From positions 1 through 64,000 of the forward strand of contig JAQXZK010000012.1 in assembly GCA_029227175.1 (NCBI GenBank): a stretch of 64,000 nt of DNA, written 5' to 3'. Under the pieces are notes generated by a model. It searched no databases, was not told the origin of the DNA, and worked only from the letters and a program-made list of their open reading frames with translations. The stretch comes from Bacteroidales bacterium (lineage in GTDB: Bacteria; Bacteroidota; Bacteroidia; Bacteroidales; Bacteroidaceae). Below, one piece after another: positions 56,074 through 64,000 of this stretch; the first letter of the stretch is position 1; the number at the start of each line of letters is the position of its first letter. Position numbers and translations under genes: made by a program.

Positions 56074-57603
56074 TTAGTGTTTAAAATGACGGAAACCTGT
56101 TGTTACCATGGCAATGCCGTGCTCGTTGCAATAGTCAAACGACAACTGATCCTTGACACTTCCACCTGGCTGGATAACCGCTGTAACGCCTTCGTTCCCG
56201 GCTATCTCCACACAGTCAGGGAATGGGAAGAAAGCATCACTGGCCATTACTGCTCCCTGAAGGCTGAAGCCAAAGTTCTTTGCCTTCTCAATAGCCTGCT
56301 TCAAGGCGTCTACGCGACTTGTCTGTCCTACGCCACTCGCAATCAACTGTCCGTTTTTGGCCAACACAATTGAGTTAGACTTTGAGTTCTTCACAATCTT
56401 GTTGGCAAACAGCATGTCGGCAACTTCAGACTCGGTCGGAGCCTTTTCTGTAACGACCTTCAAATCTTCCGGAGTTTCTATCTTCAAGTCACGTTCCTGT
56501 ACAAGTACACCGTTCAGCACCGTGCGATACTGCATCTTCGGCAACTCAAGAGGCTTGCGGACCAAGATGATGCGGTTCTTCTTTGTCTGGAGAATCTCCA
56601 ATGCATCTGCATCATAACCCGGAGCGATAGACACCTCGAAGAAAATTTTATTCATTTCCTCGGCTGTAGCCTTATCTATCACCTTATTTGTGACTAACAC
56701 GCCACCGAAAGCAGACACAGGGTCACCGGCAAGTGCGTCCTTCCAGGCTTCTACCAATGTGGGGCGTGTAGCCAGACCACAGGCATTGTTATGCTTCAGG
56801 ATGGCAAATGTAGTATCACTGCCAAACTCGTCAATCAAATCAACAGCGGCGTTGATGTCCAACAGGTTATTGTAAGAGATTTCCTTGCCATGGAGCTGTT
56901 CAAACAATGCATCAAAGTCGCCAAGGAAGTAACCCTTCTGGTGCGGGTTTTCGCCATAGCGCATAGGCTTGGGTGTATTCACCGCTGCACGGAAAGAAGA
57001 AATCTCTCCACCGTCGAAGTAGTTGAAGATGGCTGAATCATAATGTGAAGACTCTGCAAACGCCTCACGAGCGAAGAAACGGCGCTGTTCGAGGGTCGTC
57101 TCAGCACCCTGGGTTTTCAAGATGCCGGCCAAGGGCGCGTACTGCGCTTTGGAAGCTACAATGACTACATCCTTGAAATTCTTGGCTGCCGCACGAATCA
57201 AAGAGATACCGCCTATGTCAATCTTCTCGATAATGTCAGCTTCAGGAGCACCACTTGCCACTGTTGCCTCGAAAGGATAGAGGTCTACAATCACCAGGTC
57301 AATCTCCGGAATCTCATATTGAGCAATCTGACTCTGGTCACCGGCCTCGTCACGACGGCAAAGAATGCCACCGAATACTTTCGGATGGAGAGTCTTGACA
57401 CGACCACCCAAGATTGAAGGATAACTGGTCAGGTCTTCGACAGCCTTGCAAGGAACGCCAAGAGACTCGATGAAACTGCGTGTACCGCCTGTTGAAAGAA
57501 GTTCAACACCCTCTGCATGAAGACTCTTGATTATCTCGTCCAAACCACCGTCTTTATAGAAAACGGACACTAAAGCTCTCTTTATTCGTTTTGTTTCTGC
57601 CAT
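56074..57603 (-). CDS. purH: Bifunctional AICAR transformylase/IMP cyclohydrolase
   Basis: A 509-aa enzyme for the last two steps of IMP synthesis. The N-terminal MGS-like cyclohydrolase domain has STGGTRSFIES (residues 34-44) and GGRVKTLHPKVFGGIL (about 63-78). The transformylase domain has KHNNACGLA and ends with FPFPDCVEIA and AVIQPGGSVKDQ. The start at 57603 (MAETKRIKRALVSV) is chosen because the longer frame crosses the promoter. First gene of the purH-mreBCD-mrdA-rodA run. Confidence 0.96.
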   Translation of the reverse strand: MAETKRIKRALVSVFYKDGGLDEIIKSLHAEGVELLSTGGTRSFIESLGVPCKAVEDLTSYPSILGGRVKTLHPKVFGGILCRRDEAGDQSQIAQYEIPEIDLVIVDLYPFEATVASGAPEADIIEKIDIGGISLIRAAAKNFKDVVIVASKAQYAPLAGILKTQGAETTLEQRRFFAREAFAESSHYDSAIFNYFDGGEISSFRAAVNTPKPMRYGENPHQKGYFLGDFDALFEQLHGKEISYNNLLDINAAVDLIDEFGSDTTFAILKHNNACGLATRPTLVEAWKDALAGDPVSAFGGVLVTNKVIDKATAEEMNKIFFEVSIAPGYDADALEILQTKKNRIILVRKPLELPKMQYRTVLNGVLVQERDLKIETPEDLKVVTEKAPTESEVADMLFANKIVKNSKSNSIVLAKNGQLIASGVGQTSRVDALKQAIEKAKNFGFSLQGAVMASDAFFPFPDCVEIAGNEGVTAVIQPGGSVKDQLSFDYCNEHGIAMVTTGFRHFKH

Positions 57604-57642
57604 GATATTTTGTTTTGTTATTTGTTTTTGAAAATTGCGTCG

Positions 57643-57650
57643 CAAAGATA
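57643..57650 (-). promoter_or_regulatory. -7 box for the purH-mre operon
   Basis: CAAAGATA reads TATCTTTG on the minus strand, a full TAnnTTTG match, 40 bp before the purH ATG. The -33 element is not clear. Confidence 0.55.
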
Positions 57651-57722
57651 ATTGTTTTTGCACATTTTTCCCAGCTAAAACAAATAGAAATATCCGCTAC
57701 GAACCATTTTATATTTTGATTC

Positions 57723-58022
57723 TTAGGCGAATTCGGTTAAACGTGAATTCGACGAATGATCATACAAGCAACAATCGCTATGAACACCGAAGACAGAATT
57801 ACCTGGAGAAGGACTGCAAAATATCTGCGCCATCTTCTGCTGGGTAGCGAAATCCTTCATCTGTGTTACCTGTAGCTCGGTGGCAGGACCGGTAGGCTTG
57901 TTCAGATACTTCTCCAGGTGGATGCGGTTTGAACTGGAGTTGACGGTGAAGTATTCGTTGCTGCCGCTGCCATACTTGCCTGAGTTGCCCTTTATGCTGT
58001 CGATTGGCGTAATACGTGCCAT
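57723..58022 (-). CDS. Small protein of unknown function, possibly frameshifted
   Basis: A 99-aa frame starting MARITPIDSIKGNSGKYG, followed by a Ser/Asn-rich part and ATELQVTQMKDFATQQKMAQ, which reads like a short DNA- or phage-associated protein family seen in Bacteroidetes; I cannot name it. After residue 68 (plus AAAA at 57818-57821) the composition changes. One base less in that run would switch to a frame encoding a hydrophobic helix (AVLLQVILSSVFIAIVAC) ending in RRIHV, with a stop at 57737. So either the chain is as written or it is a frameshifted membrane-anchored protein. Confidence 0.4.
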   Translation of the reverse strand: MARITPIDSIKGNSGKYGSGSNEYFTVNSSSNRIHLEKYLNKPTGPATELQVTQMKDFATQQKMAQIFCSPSPGNSVFGVHSDCCLYDHSSNSRLTEFA

Positions 58023-58721
58023 GGTTGTTTTTCCTCAAAGCCAGGGCAGAGGTAGAGTCTGCCGACCATTTGTATCCCGTTGAGGACGGTTTTAGAAAAC
58101 AGTACGCTGATTTCGGGGGAGAGTCAAAGAGACAAAGAGTCAAAGCGACTAAGAGACAAAGAGACAAAGAGTCAACAAGTCGAAGAGCGTTGGCGTTGGC
58201 TTACGCTATCGTTATCGCTATCGCTTACAAGCCTCCTCAATGAGTCCTCATCGCTCCTCATCGCGTGCGATGGATCTCCTAAGAAATCATGCTGCAAATT
58301 TACTGCCTTTCCGGCACGTATGGAATAGTTGTCCCGAGAGTTGAAGACATTCTGTCCCGGATGTTGTACATTCAAAATGTAGAGCAGTGAAAATGTGAAA
58401 TTGTTAATTTGTTAATTTCACTTTTCGTTGATTGAAGCAGGCGGTAACCACGGAAATTCCTTCTCCTTAGGGACTTTCTTTTATTTTTTTTCTTATCTAT
58501 TCTATCTTATAAAATAAAAAATATTATATATCGCGCGAGCGCGTATTATATTAGTGTATGAACTTCAAGATTAGTGCAAAAGCTTCAGAAGATAAAGCAC
58601 GATTATCTGAGGGCTAAATCAGCATGCTGCTGTGTGCGCCACAGATTTCACCGATTAACAAATTAACAAATTAACAAATTAACTTTTTGCCCTCTTTGTC
58701 TCAAACAAAATCGGACAATCT
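58023..58721. other. Gene-free, repeat-rich stretch
   Basis: I see no gene here. About 58120-58174 holds degenerate direct repeats of the form GAGACAAAGAGTC. TTAATTTG-type units at 58401-58420 lie inside GTGAAA...TTTCAC ends. Three and a half copies of the 8-bp unit TTAACAAA are at 58655-58683, inverted relative to the first set and about 240 bp away. An AT-rich run with GCGCGAGCGCG is near 58532-58542. Confidence 0.6.
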
Positions 58722-58752
58722 TTTGCAGACTGGAAGAAAATTCGTATCTTCG
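58722..58752 (+). promoter_or_regulatory. Fucosidase promoter, TTTG-N19-TATCTTCG
   Basis: TTTG at 58722-58725 is a full -33 match and TATCTTCG at 58745-58752 differs by one base from the -7 consensus. The leader before the ATG at 58801 would be about 42 nt. Confidence 0.6.
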
Positions 58753-58800
58753 CTATGTGATTTCGAATTTGAGTATGGACAAACATTTTTTTATAAAATC

Positions 58801-60624
58801 ATGATTCCGAAAATATTGACTGCTTTGCTTTCTATTGCGTTCATGGTGTCCTGCAACCCTGCTTCTGAGGTGGCAGCTCCTGAGCCTATTGGACCGGTGC
58901 CAACGACTTATCAGGTAGAATGGCAGAAACTGGAAACCTATGCATTTATTCATTTGGGTTTAAACACCTTTGCTGACCGCGAATGGGGGTATGGCGACAC
59001 CGAACTATCTGTGTTCAATCCGGAGCGTTTGGATTGCGAGCAGTGGGTTCGCATCTTCAAAGAAGCCGGTTTGAAGGCCGTGGTGCTGACAGCCAAGCAT
59101 CATGATGGATTTTGCCTTTGGCAGACGGATTTGACAGATTACAGTATCAAGAATACGCCTTATCTGGATGGCAAGGGAGATATCCTGGCAGCTTTGCGCA
59201 AGGCATGCGACAAATATGGATTGAAGATGGGTTTATATCTCTCTCCGTGGGACAGGAATCAAAGCACGTACGGAACCCCTGAATATGTAGCCTATTATCA
59301 CAAGCAGATTGAGGAATTGACAACGCGTTATGGCGAGTTGTTTGAGTTCTGGCTGGATGGAGCCAATGGGGGAGACGGGTATTATGGTGGCGCACGTGAG
59401 ACGCGTCAGATAGATAGGCGTACTTACTATAATTTCCCGGAAATCTATGCACATATTCTGAAAAACCAGCCTCAGGCAATCATTTTTTCTGACGGAGGAC
59501 CCGGTTGCCGCTGGGTGGGCAATGAGAAGGGATATGCGAGTGCGACCAACTGGTCGTTCCTGCGCTTTGAGGATGTCTATCCGGGCTATGCTCATGGCAA
59601 GGAACTGCAATACGGTCATGCAGACGGCACGAAATGGATAGCCGCAGAATGTGATGTCTCCATACGTCCGGGGTGGTTCTATCACGATAGTCAGAACGAC
59701 AAGGTGAAGACCCCGGAGGAATTGGCCGACCTTTATTATCGCAATGTGGGGCATAATGCAACGTTCATCTTGAATATTCCGCCCGACAAACGAGGCCTGA
59801 TTCATCCGACCGATTCAGCCAGTCTGGTAGGTTTCCGTCAGATTATCCAGCGGGAATTGGCTCATAACATCTTGAAGGGTATAGTCCCGGAGGTGAGCAA
59901 CGAGCGGGGTGGTAGATACACGGCATCCCATCTGACAGACGACAATTACGACACCTATTGGGCAACAGCCGATTCGGTACGTACTGCCTCTATAGCGTTC
60001 AGATTTAAATCTCAGCCGGTAAACCGACTCATGTTGCAGGAGTATATTCCTCTCGGGCAGCGCGTGAAATCGTTCCATGTGGAATATCTGGAGAATGGCG
60101 CGTGGAAACCGGTAACCCTCAACGAAGAGACCACCACGATCGGGTACAAGCGAATCTTGCGCTTCCTGACAGTCAATGCCGAGGGCTTGCGCATAAGCAT
60201 TGACGATGCTCGTGCTTGCCTATGCTTTAACAACATAGAAGCCTTCTATGCGGGAGAGGGCAGTGACAGAGTCATAGAAGCACAAAGAGAGAATTTCCCG
60301 TCTGTAGCGTTCGAACAGGAGAATACCGGGGATTCCTTCGTGCTGAATCTGGGTGCTGACCGTCACGTGTGTGCCTTCCATTACCTCCCGGACAGTGAAG
60401 GAAAAGGACTCATTGCAACTTACGAATTATATGCAGGAGACACGCCCGAAACGGCTACTACACTCGTTCAGAAAGGAGAGTTCTCGAATATAGAAAACAA
60501 CCCGATACTCCAGACGATCCGCTTCTCTCCGGTTAAGGCAAAAGTCATTGTGCTGAAGGCAACCCGTATGATTCATGACGGTGAGACCGTTCAAGCAGAG
60601 AGACTGGGAGTGGAACAGGTATAA
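58801..60624 (+). CDS. Alpha-L-fucosidase, GH29, with discoidin-like C-terminal domain
   Basis: A 607-aa exported lipoprotein (lipobox MVSC, Cys18) that removes alpha-linked L-fucose. The GH29 barrel shows AVVLTAKHHDGFCLWQT (about residues 93-109) and the nucleophile region FEFWLDGANGG with Asp186. A C-terminal beta-sandwich of the F5/8 type C kind begins near residue 370 (SHLTDDNYDTYWATAD). The ATG at 58801 gives the lipoprotein signal; the frame upstream runs through the promoter. It stands alone and not in the PUL, with no other glycan genes adjacent. Confidence 0.92.
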   Translation: MIPKILTALLSIAFMVSCNPASEVAAPEPIGPVPTTYQVEWQKLETYAFIHLGLNTFADREWGYGDTELSVFNPERLDCEQWVRIFKEAGLKAVVLTAKHHDGFCLWQTDLTDYSIKNTPYLDGKGDILAALRKACDKYGLKMGLYLSPWDRNQSTYGTPEYVAYYHKQIEELTTRYGELFEFWLDGANGGDGYYGGARETRQIDRRTYYNFPEIYAHILKNQPQAIIFSDGGPGCRWVGNEKGYASATNWSFLRFEDVYPGYAHGKELQYGHADGTKWIAAECDVSIRPGWFYHDSQNDKVKTPEELADLYYRNVGHNATFILNIPPDKRGLIHPTDSASLVGFRQIIQRELAHNILKGIVPEVSNERGGRYTASHLTDDNYDTYWATADSVRTASIAFRFKSQPVNRLMLQEYIPLGQRVKSFHVEYLENGAWKPVTLNEETTTIGYKRILRFLTVNAEGLRISIDDARACLCFNNIEAFYAGEGSDRVIEAQRENFPSVAFEQENTGDSFVLNLGADRHVCAFHYLPDSEGKGLIATYELYAGDTPETATTLVQKGEFSNIENNPILQTIRFSPVKAKVIVLKATRMIHDGETVQAERLGVEQV

Positions 60625-60692
60625 TACCAGCCATTCCCGGGCCAATCGGAGGCACAGACAATGAAAGAAAATACCTAATCCAACAGCGTAAA

Positions 60693-60724
60693 TTTGTCAG
60701 ACAGCAAATAATGTAGTTTCTTTG
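60693..60724 (+). promoter_or_regulatory. Class A PBP promoter, TTTG-N20-TTTCTTTG
   Basis: TTTG at 60693-60696 is a full -33 match; TTTCTTTG at 60717-60724 differs from TAnnTTTG by one base. 26 bp before the ATG. Confidence 0.5.
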
Positions 60725-60750
60725 CACCGAATTAGTGACTAATCCGAATT

Positions 60751-63090
60751 ATGTTGAAGAAAATAATAATCTTTTCGTGGGCATTGGTGTTCTTGACGGT
60801 TATCGGTGCCATATTCATGTTTACGGCCATATCAAACGGATGGGTGGGGTATATGCCTCCTCTTGAAGACCTGGAAAACCCTGATTACAAATTTGCCACT
60901 GAGGTATTTGCAGAAGATAGAATTGACGGTAAGCAGGTCGTGCTGGGAACATATTCTTACAGCAAGGAAAACCGTGTCTATGTCCAGTATAATGACCTTT
61001 CCAAGAATCTCATCAATGCTTTGATAGCAACCGAAGACGCGCGCTTTGCCAATCACTCGGGCATAGACGCCAAAGCCATTGTGAGAGCCGTCATCAAGCG
61101 TGGTATTCTCATGCAGAAGAGTGCAGGTGGCGGCAGTACCATAACCCAGCAACTCAGCAAGCAATTATATTCTCCCAGTGCGGGCAACTCCCTGGAACGT
61201 CTCTTGCAGAAACCTATCGAGTGGGTCATTGCCGTAAAGTTGGAGCGTTATTATACCAAGGAGGAAATCCTTTCCATGTACCTGAATAAATTTGACTTCC
61301 TCAACAATGCTGTGGGCATCAAGACAGCATCCTACACCTATTTCGGATGCCAGCCCAAGGAATTGAAGGTGGAAGAGGCTGCTACACTGGTGGGCATGTG
61401 CAAGAATCCATCCCTCTACAATCCTGTCCGTTTCAATGAGCGCTCGCGCGGTCGCCGCAATGTAGTGCTCGGACAAATGTACAAGGAAGGCTATATCACG
61501 AAAGCCGAGTGTGACTCGTTGAGAGCCTTGCCGTTGACCTTGTCTTATCATCGGGTTGACCATAAGGAAGGTCTTGCCACTTATTTCCGTGAATACCTGC
61601 GCGGTGTTCTCACGGCCAAGAAGCCGGACAAGAGCAAGTATCGTGGATGGCAAAAACAGAAATATTACGAGGACTCGCTGGACTGGGAAACAAACCCTCT
61701 TTTCGGATGGTGCGAAAAGAATACCAAAAAAGATGGGTCCAAATATAATCTATACACCGATGGCCTGAAAATCTACACCACGATCAATAGCCGCATGCAG
61801 CAATATGCCGAAGAGGCTGTTGTCGAGCACCTGAAGGAACTCCAGGCACAATTCTTTAGGGAAAAAAGAAACTCGAAGACGGCTCCTTATACACGGAATC
61901 TCTCAACGGAAGAGGTCAATGCCATTCTCATGAGGGCTGTCAAGCAGAGTGACCGTTATCGCGAGATGAAGAAAAGCGGAAATACCGAGGCTGAAATCAT
62001 GAAGGCGTTCAATACGCCACAGGAAATGTCAGTCTTCAGTTGGAGTGGCGAGCGCGATACAGTGATGACTCCGCTGGACTCCATCCGCTATTACAAATTC
62101 TTCTTGCGTTCGGGACTGATGTCTATGGACCCTCGCAATGGTCACGTGAAGGCTTATGTCGGTGGTCCTAATTACCACTATTTCCAATACGACATGGCCA
62201 TGACAGGTCGCCGTCAGGTCGGTTCAACCATCAAGCCTTATGTCTACACATTGGCCATGGAAAACGGCATATCTCCCTGCGACCAGGTGCGTCATGTGGA
62301 ATACACCTTGATAGACGAAAACGGTATTCCATGGACTCCTCGCAATGCCAATAACAAACACTATGGCGAGATGGTCAGTGTCAAGTGGGGATTGGCCAAC
62401 TCTGATAACTGGGTGACAACATATCTCATGGGTAAACTGAACCCTTATCAACTCAAAGGCCTAATCGAGACATTTGGCGTACGGAACAAAGAAATAACCC
62501 CTTCCGTCTCCTTGTGTCTGGGCCCTTGCGAGATCTCAGTAGGCGAGATGGTCAGTGCATATACCGCCTTTGCCAACCGAGGGCTGCGCGTCAGTCCGTT
62601 ATTCGTTACCCGCATCGAAGACAGTGATGGCAATGTGCTTGACACCTTCCTGCCCACCATGAACGAGGTAATTTCTGAGCAAAGCACCTATAAGATGCTT
62701 TCTATGCTCCGTGCCGTCATCAACGAAGGCACGGGAGGAAGAGTACGCCGTTTGGGATTCAAGGCTGATATGGGCGGAAAAACGGGCACAACCAACTCCA
62801 ATTCTGACGGATGGTTTATGGGCTTCACCCCAAGTCTGGTGAGTGGTTGCTGGGTAGGCGGTGAAGATCGTGACATCCACTTTGATAATATGGCATTTGG
62901 ACAGGGAGCCTCTATGGCACTTCCCGTATGGACAAAATACATGTTGAAGGTATATGCTGACCCTACATTAGGCTATGACGAAACAGAAACCTTCCAATTC
63001 CCGGAGGACTATAACCCCTGTTCGGAAGAGGTATTCACGACCGAGGGGGTAACTCGTACAACAGAAGGTCTTGACGATTTCTTCAACTAA
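60751..63090 (+). CDS. Class A penicillin-binding protein (PBP1A type)
   Basis: A 779-aa bifunctional wall synthase with one N-terminal helix. The glycosyltransferase domain has ATEDARF, with catalytic E95, and GGGSTITQQLSKQLY. The transpeptidase domain has the active Ser S492 in GSTIKPYVY, SDN in ANSDNWVTT and KTGTTNSNSDGWF. It lies 5 bp before folK, so they share a transcript. A hydrophilic insert between the two domains (about residues 280-420) is typical of Bacteroidetes homologues. Confidence 0.95.
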   Translation: MLKKIIIFSWALVFLTVIGAIFMFTAISNGWVGYMPPLEDLENPDYKFATEVFAEDRIDGKQVVLGTYSYSKENRVYVQYNDLSKNLINALIATEDARFANHSGIDAKAIVRAVIKRGILMQKSAGGGSTITQQLSKQLYSPSAGNSLERLLQKPIEWVIAVKLERYYTKEEILSMYLNKFDFLNNAVGIKTASYTYFGCQPKELKVEEAATLVGMCKNPSLYNPVRFNERSRGRRNVVLGQMYKEGYITKAECDSLRALPLTLSYHRVDHKEGLATYFREYLRGVLTAKKPDKSKYRGWQKQKYYEDSLDWETNPLFGWCEKNTKKDGSKYNLYTDGLKIYTTINSRMQQYAEEAVVEHLKELQAQFFREKRNSKTAPYTRNLSTEEVNAILMRAVKQSDRYREMKKSGNTEAEIMKAFNTPQEMSVFSWSGERDTVMTPLDSIRYYKFFLRSGLMSMDPRNGHVKAYVGGPNYHYFQYDMAMTGRRQVGSTIKPYVYTLAMENGISPCDQVRHVEYTLIDENGIPWTPRNANNKHYGEMVSVKWGLANSDNWVTTYLMGKLNPYQLKGLIETFGVRNKEITPSVSLCLGPCEISVGEMVSAYTAFANRGLRVSPLFVTRIEDSDGNVLDTFLPTMNEVISEQSTYKMLSMLRAVINEGTGGRVRRLGFKADMGGKTGTTNSNSDGWFMGFTPSLVSGCWVGGEDRDIHFDNMAFGQGASMALPVWTKYMLKVYADPTLGYDETETFQFPEDYNPCSEEVFTTEGVTRTTEGLDDFFN

Positions 63091-63095
63091 AAAGT

Positions 63096-63494
63096 ATGAG
63101 ATACATCATCAGCATAGGAAGTAATGAGGACAGACAACACAACATGACGATTGTCCACGAGCATCTGGACGCACGCTTCGGCACTGTTCATTACTCTTCT
63201 ATCATCGAGACAACACCACTTGGAGGCATCTCACGTCCGGTCAATTTCCTCAATCAACTGGCTTGTTTTGAAACTCAACTCTCACCGGAAGAGGTCAACC
63301 TTCAACTGAAGGAAATAGAAACAAAAATGGGGCGCACGCAAGAGGAACGCAAGCAGGAAATAATCCGCATAGACCTCGACTTGTTGACTTGTGATGGCAC
63401 ACCCCTGCGTCCCGAACAAGAAATCAACCGCCCCTATATCCGTCAATGTCTGCAACAGATGGGGTTAAACAAAGAATTCACAGGGAAAACATGA
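63096..63494 (+). CDS. folK: 2-amino-4-hydroxy-6-hydroxymethyldihydropteridine diphosphokinase-like
   Basis: A 132-aa protein with the HPPK fold: IISIGSNEDRQHN (residues 4-16), FLNQLACFET and IRIDLDLLTCDG (about 89-100), the last being the family motif RxDxDLL with its metal-binding Asp pair. It is shorter than E. coli FolK (159 aa), missing part of the C-terminus, though the catalytic core is kept. It would add pyrophosphate to the pterin in folate synthesis. It starts 5 bp after the PBP stop. Confidence 0.85.
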   Translation: MRYIISIGSNEDRQHNMTIVHEHLDARFGTVHYSSIIETTPLGGISRPVNFLNQLACFETQLSPEEVNLQLKEIETKMGRTQEERKQEIIRIDLDLLTCDGTPLRPEQEINRPYIRQCLQQMGLNKEFTGKT

Positions 63495-63575
63495 ACTCAT
63501 GAACATGACTTTGCATTGTTTTTCATTTCTACTCTTTCCCTGAAAAAAAAATAAAAATACAGTCCTCCCCCAAGC

Positions 63576-64000
63576 ATGTTAAACCGCACAGAACAGCCGT
63601 TGTTTCGTCCTCTGACCGACATCCACATACCTGAGCCATCTCTGGTAAGGCTTAATGACAGAATGCCGTTATACGTCCTACATAACAGCGAACAAGGTGT
63701 CATCCGTATAGATTTCATGATCAGGGGCGGTATATGGCAGCAGGCACAACCATTGCTTGCTCTGTTCACAGTCCGAATGTTGCGTGAGGGAACAAAGCGC
63801 TTGTCCTCACTCGACATTGCGACCAAACTGGATTTCTATGGAGCTTGGTTAGAGCAAACGTGCATGTCAGACTATGTCGTGCTGACCTTATACACGCTCA
63901 GTAAATACCTTGGTCAGACCTTGCCCATTGTAGTCTCCATGTTGCGTGAGGCTACATTTCCTGAGGAGGAGTTCCGAGTCTGCATAGAAAATAACATACA
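63576..64000 (+). CDS. M16 peptidase-family protein, N-terminal part (3' end outside window)
   Basis: The first 141 residues of an insulinase-like protein. MLREGTKRLSSLDIATKLDFYGAWLEQTCMSDYVVLTLYTLSKYL follows the pattern of M16 N-terminal domains. The zinc motif HxxEH expected before the EGT segment is replaced by LLALFTVRMLREGT, so this looks like a non-catalytic partner subunit. The gene continues past the window. No signal peptide is visible, which is odd for a periplasmic pair. Confidence 0.8.
   Translation, partial: MLNRTEQPLFRPLTDIHIPEPSLVRLNDRMPLYVLHNSEQGVIRIDFMIRGGIWQQAQPLLALFTVRMLREGTKRLSSLDIATKLDFYGAWLEQTCMSDYVVLTLYTLSKYLGQTLPIVVSMLREATFPEEEFRVCIENNI

Noticed and set aside
57799..58167. 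122-codon minus-strand frame over the small 99-aa gene
   Set aside because: Low-complexity and out of frame with the conserved-looking MARITPIDSIKG start.
58801..60624. The GH29 fucosidase as part of the PUL at 11-30 kb
   Set aside because: It is 28 kb away on the other strand with its own promoter and many housekeeping genes in between.

Overview
The window is a piece of a Bacteroidales (Bacteroidota) chromosome. The evidence is two tandem SusC/SusD pairs, a GldH lipoprotein, a RicT-like PSP1 protein next to gldH, and many sigma-70-type promoters of the Bacteroidetes form TTTG-N19-21-TAnnTTTG. I cannot name the species. Most of the window is near 50% GC, except an AT-rich insert at about 43.2-45.5 kb.

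Layout. 0-6 kb, plus strand: the end of a DUF6261-like protein, a cation:proton antiporter with a stress-domain tail, a LolD-type ABC ATPase and a CBM20/GH77 amylomaltase. 6-8 kb: an outer-membrane protein, tadA and a small ribbon-helix-helix protein on the minus strand, divergent from yraN and a biotin ligase. 9-11.3 kb: pyrH, frr, rsgA. 11.3-30 kb, minus strand: a polysaccharide utilization locus (PUL) in the order susC-susD-susC-susD-DUF1735 lipoprotein, then a terminator and a 45-bp repeat block, then a 1047-aa secreted protein, a rhodanese lipoprotein and a GH2 enzyme. 30-31 kb is a control region rich in repeats and palindromes. 30.6-41 kb holds housekeeping genes: HIT, greA, comF, rplS, a split 5'-nucleotidase, a GH3/beta-lactamase fusion, an aldo-keto reductase, a CvfB-like protein, mdh and tRNA-Pro.

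41.1-46.4 kb is the most unusual stretch. A 13-14 copy array of a 42-bp repeat with a palindromic core lies between tRNA-Pro and an MFS transporter gene. The 3' end of that MFS gene is duplicated: 203-bp direct repeats (3 mismatches) flank a 2973-bp AT-rich island. The island carries three genes I do not recognise and a frameshifted, truncated mobilization protein.

46.4-57.6 kb: metF-holB-ricT-gldH on plus converge on the cell-shape operon purH-mreB-mreC-mreD-mrdA-rodA on minus. 57.7-58.8 kb is nearly gene-free and rich in short repeats. 58.8-64 kb, plus strand: a GH29 alpha-L-fucosidase, a class A PBP, folK and the start of an M16 protease-like gene that runs off the window.

How the genes work together: the PUL would import a complex glycan by two SusCD pumps and process it with GH2 and perhaps the 1047-aa protein. 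No regulator lies next to it, so control is probably in trans. The mre/mrd genes and the class A PBP build the cell wall. Best candidates for undescribed biology are the 42-bp palindrome array and the three-gene island cargo.
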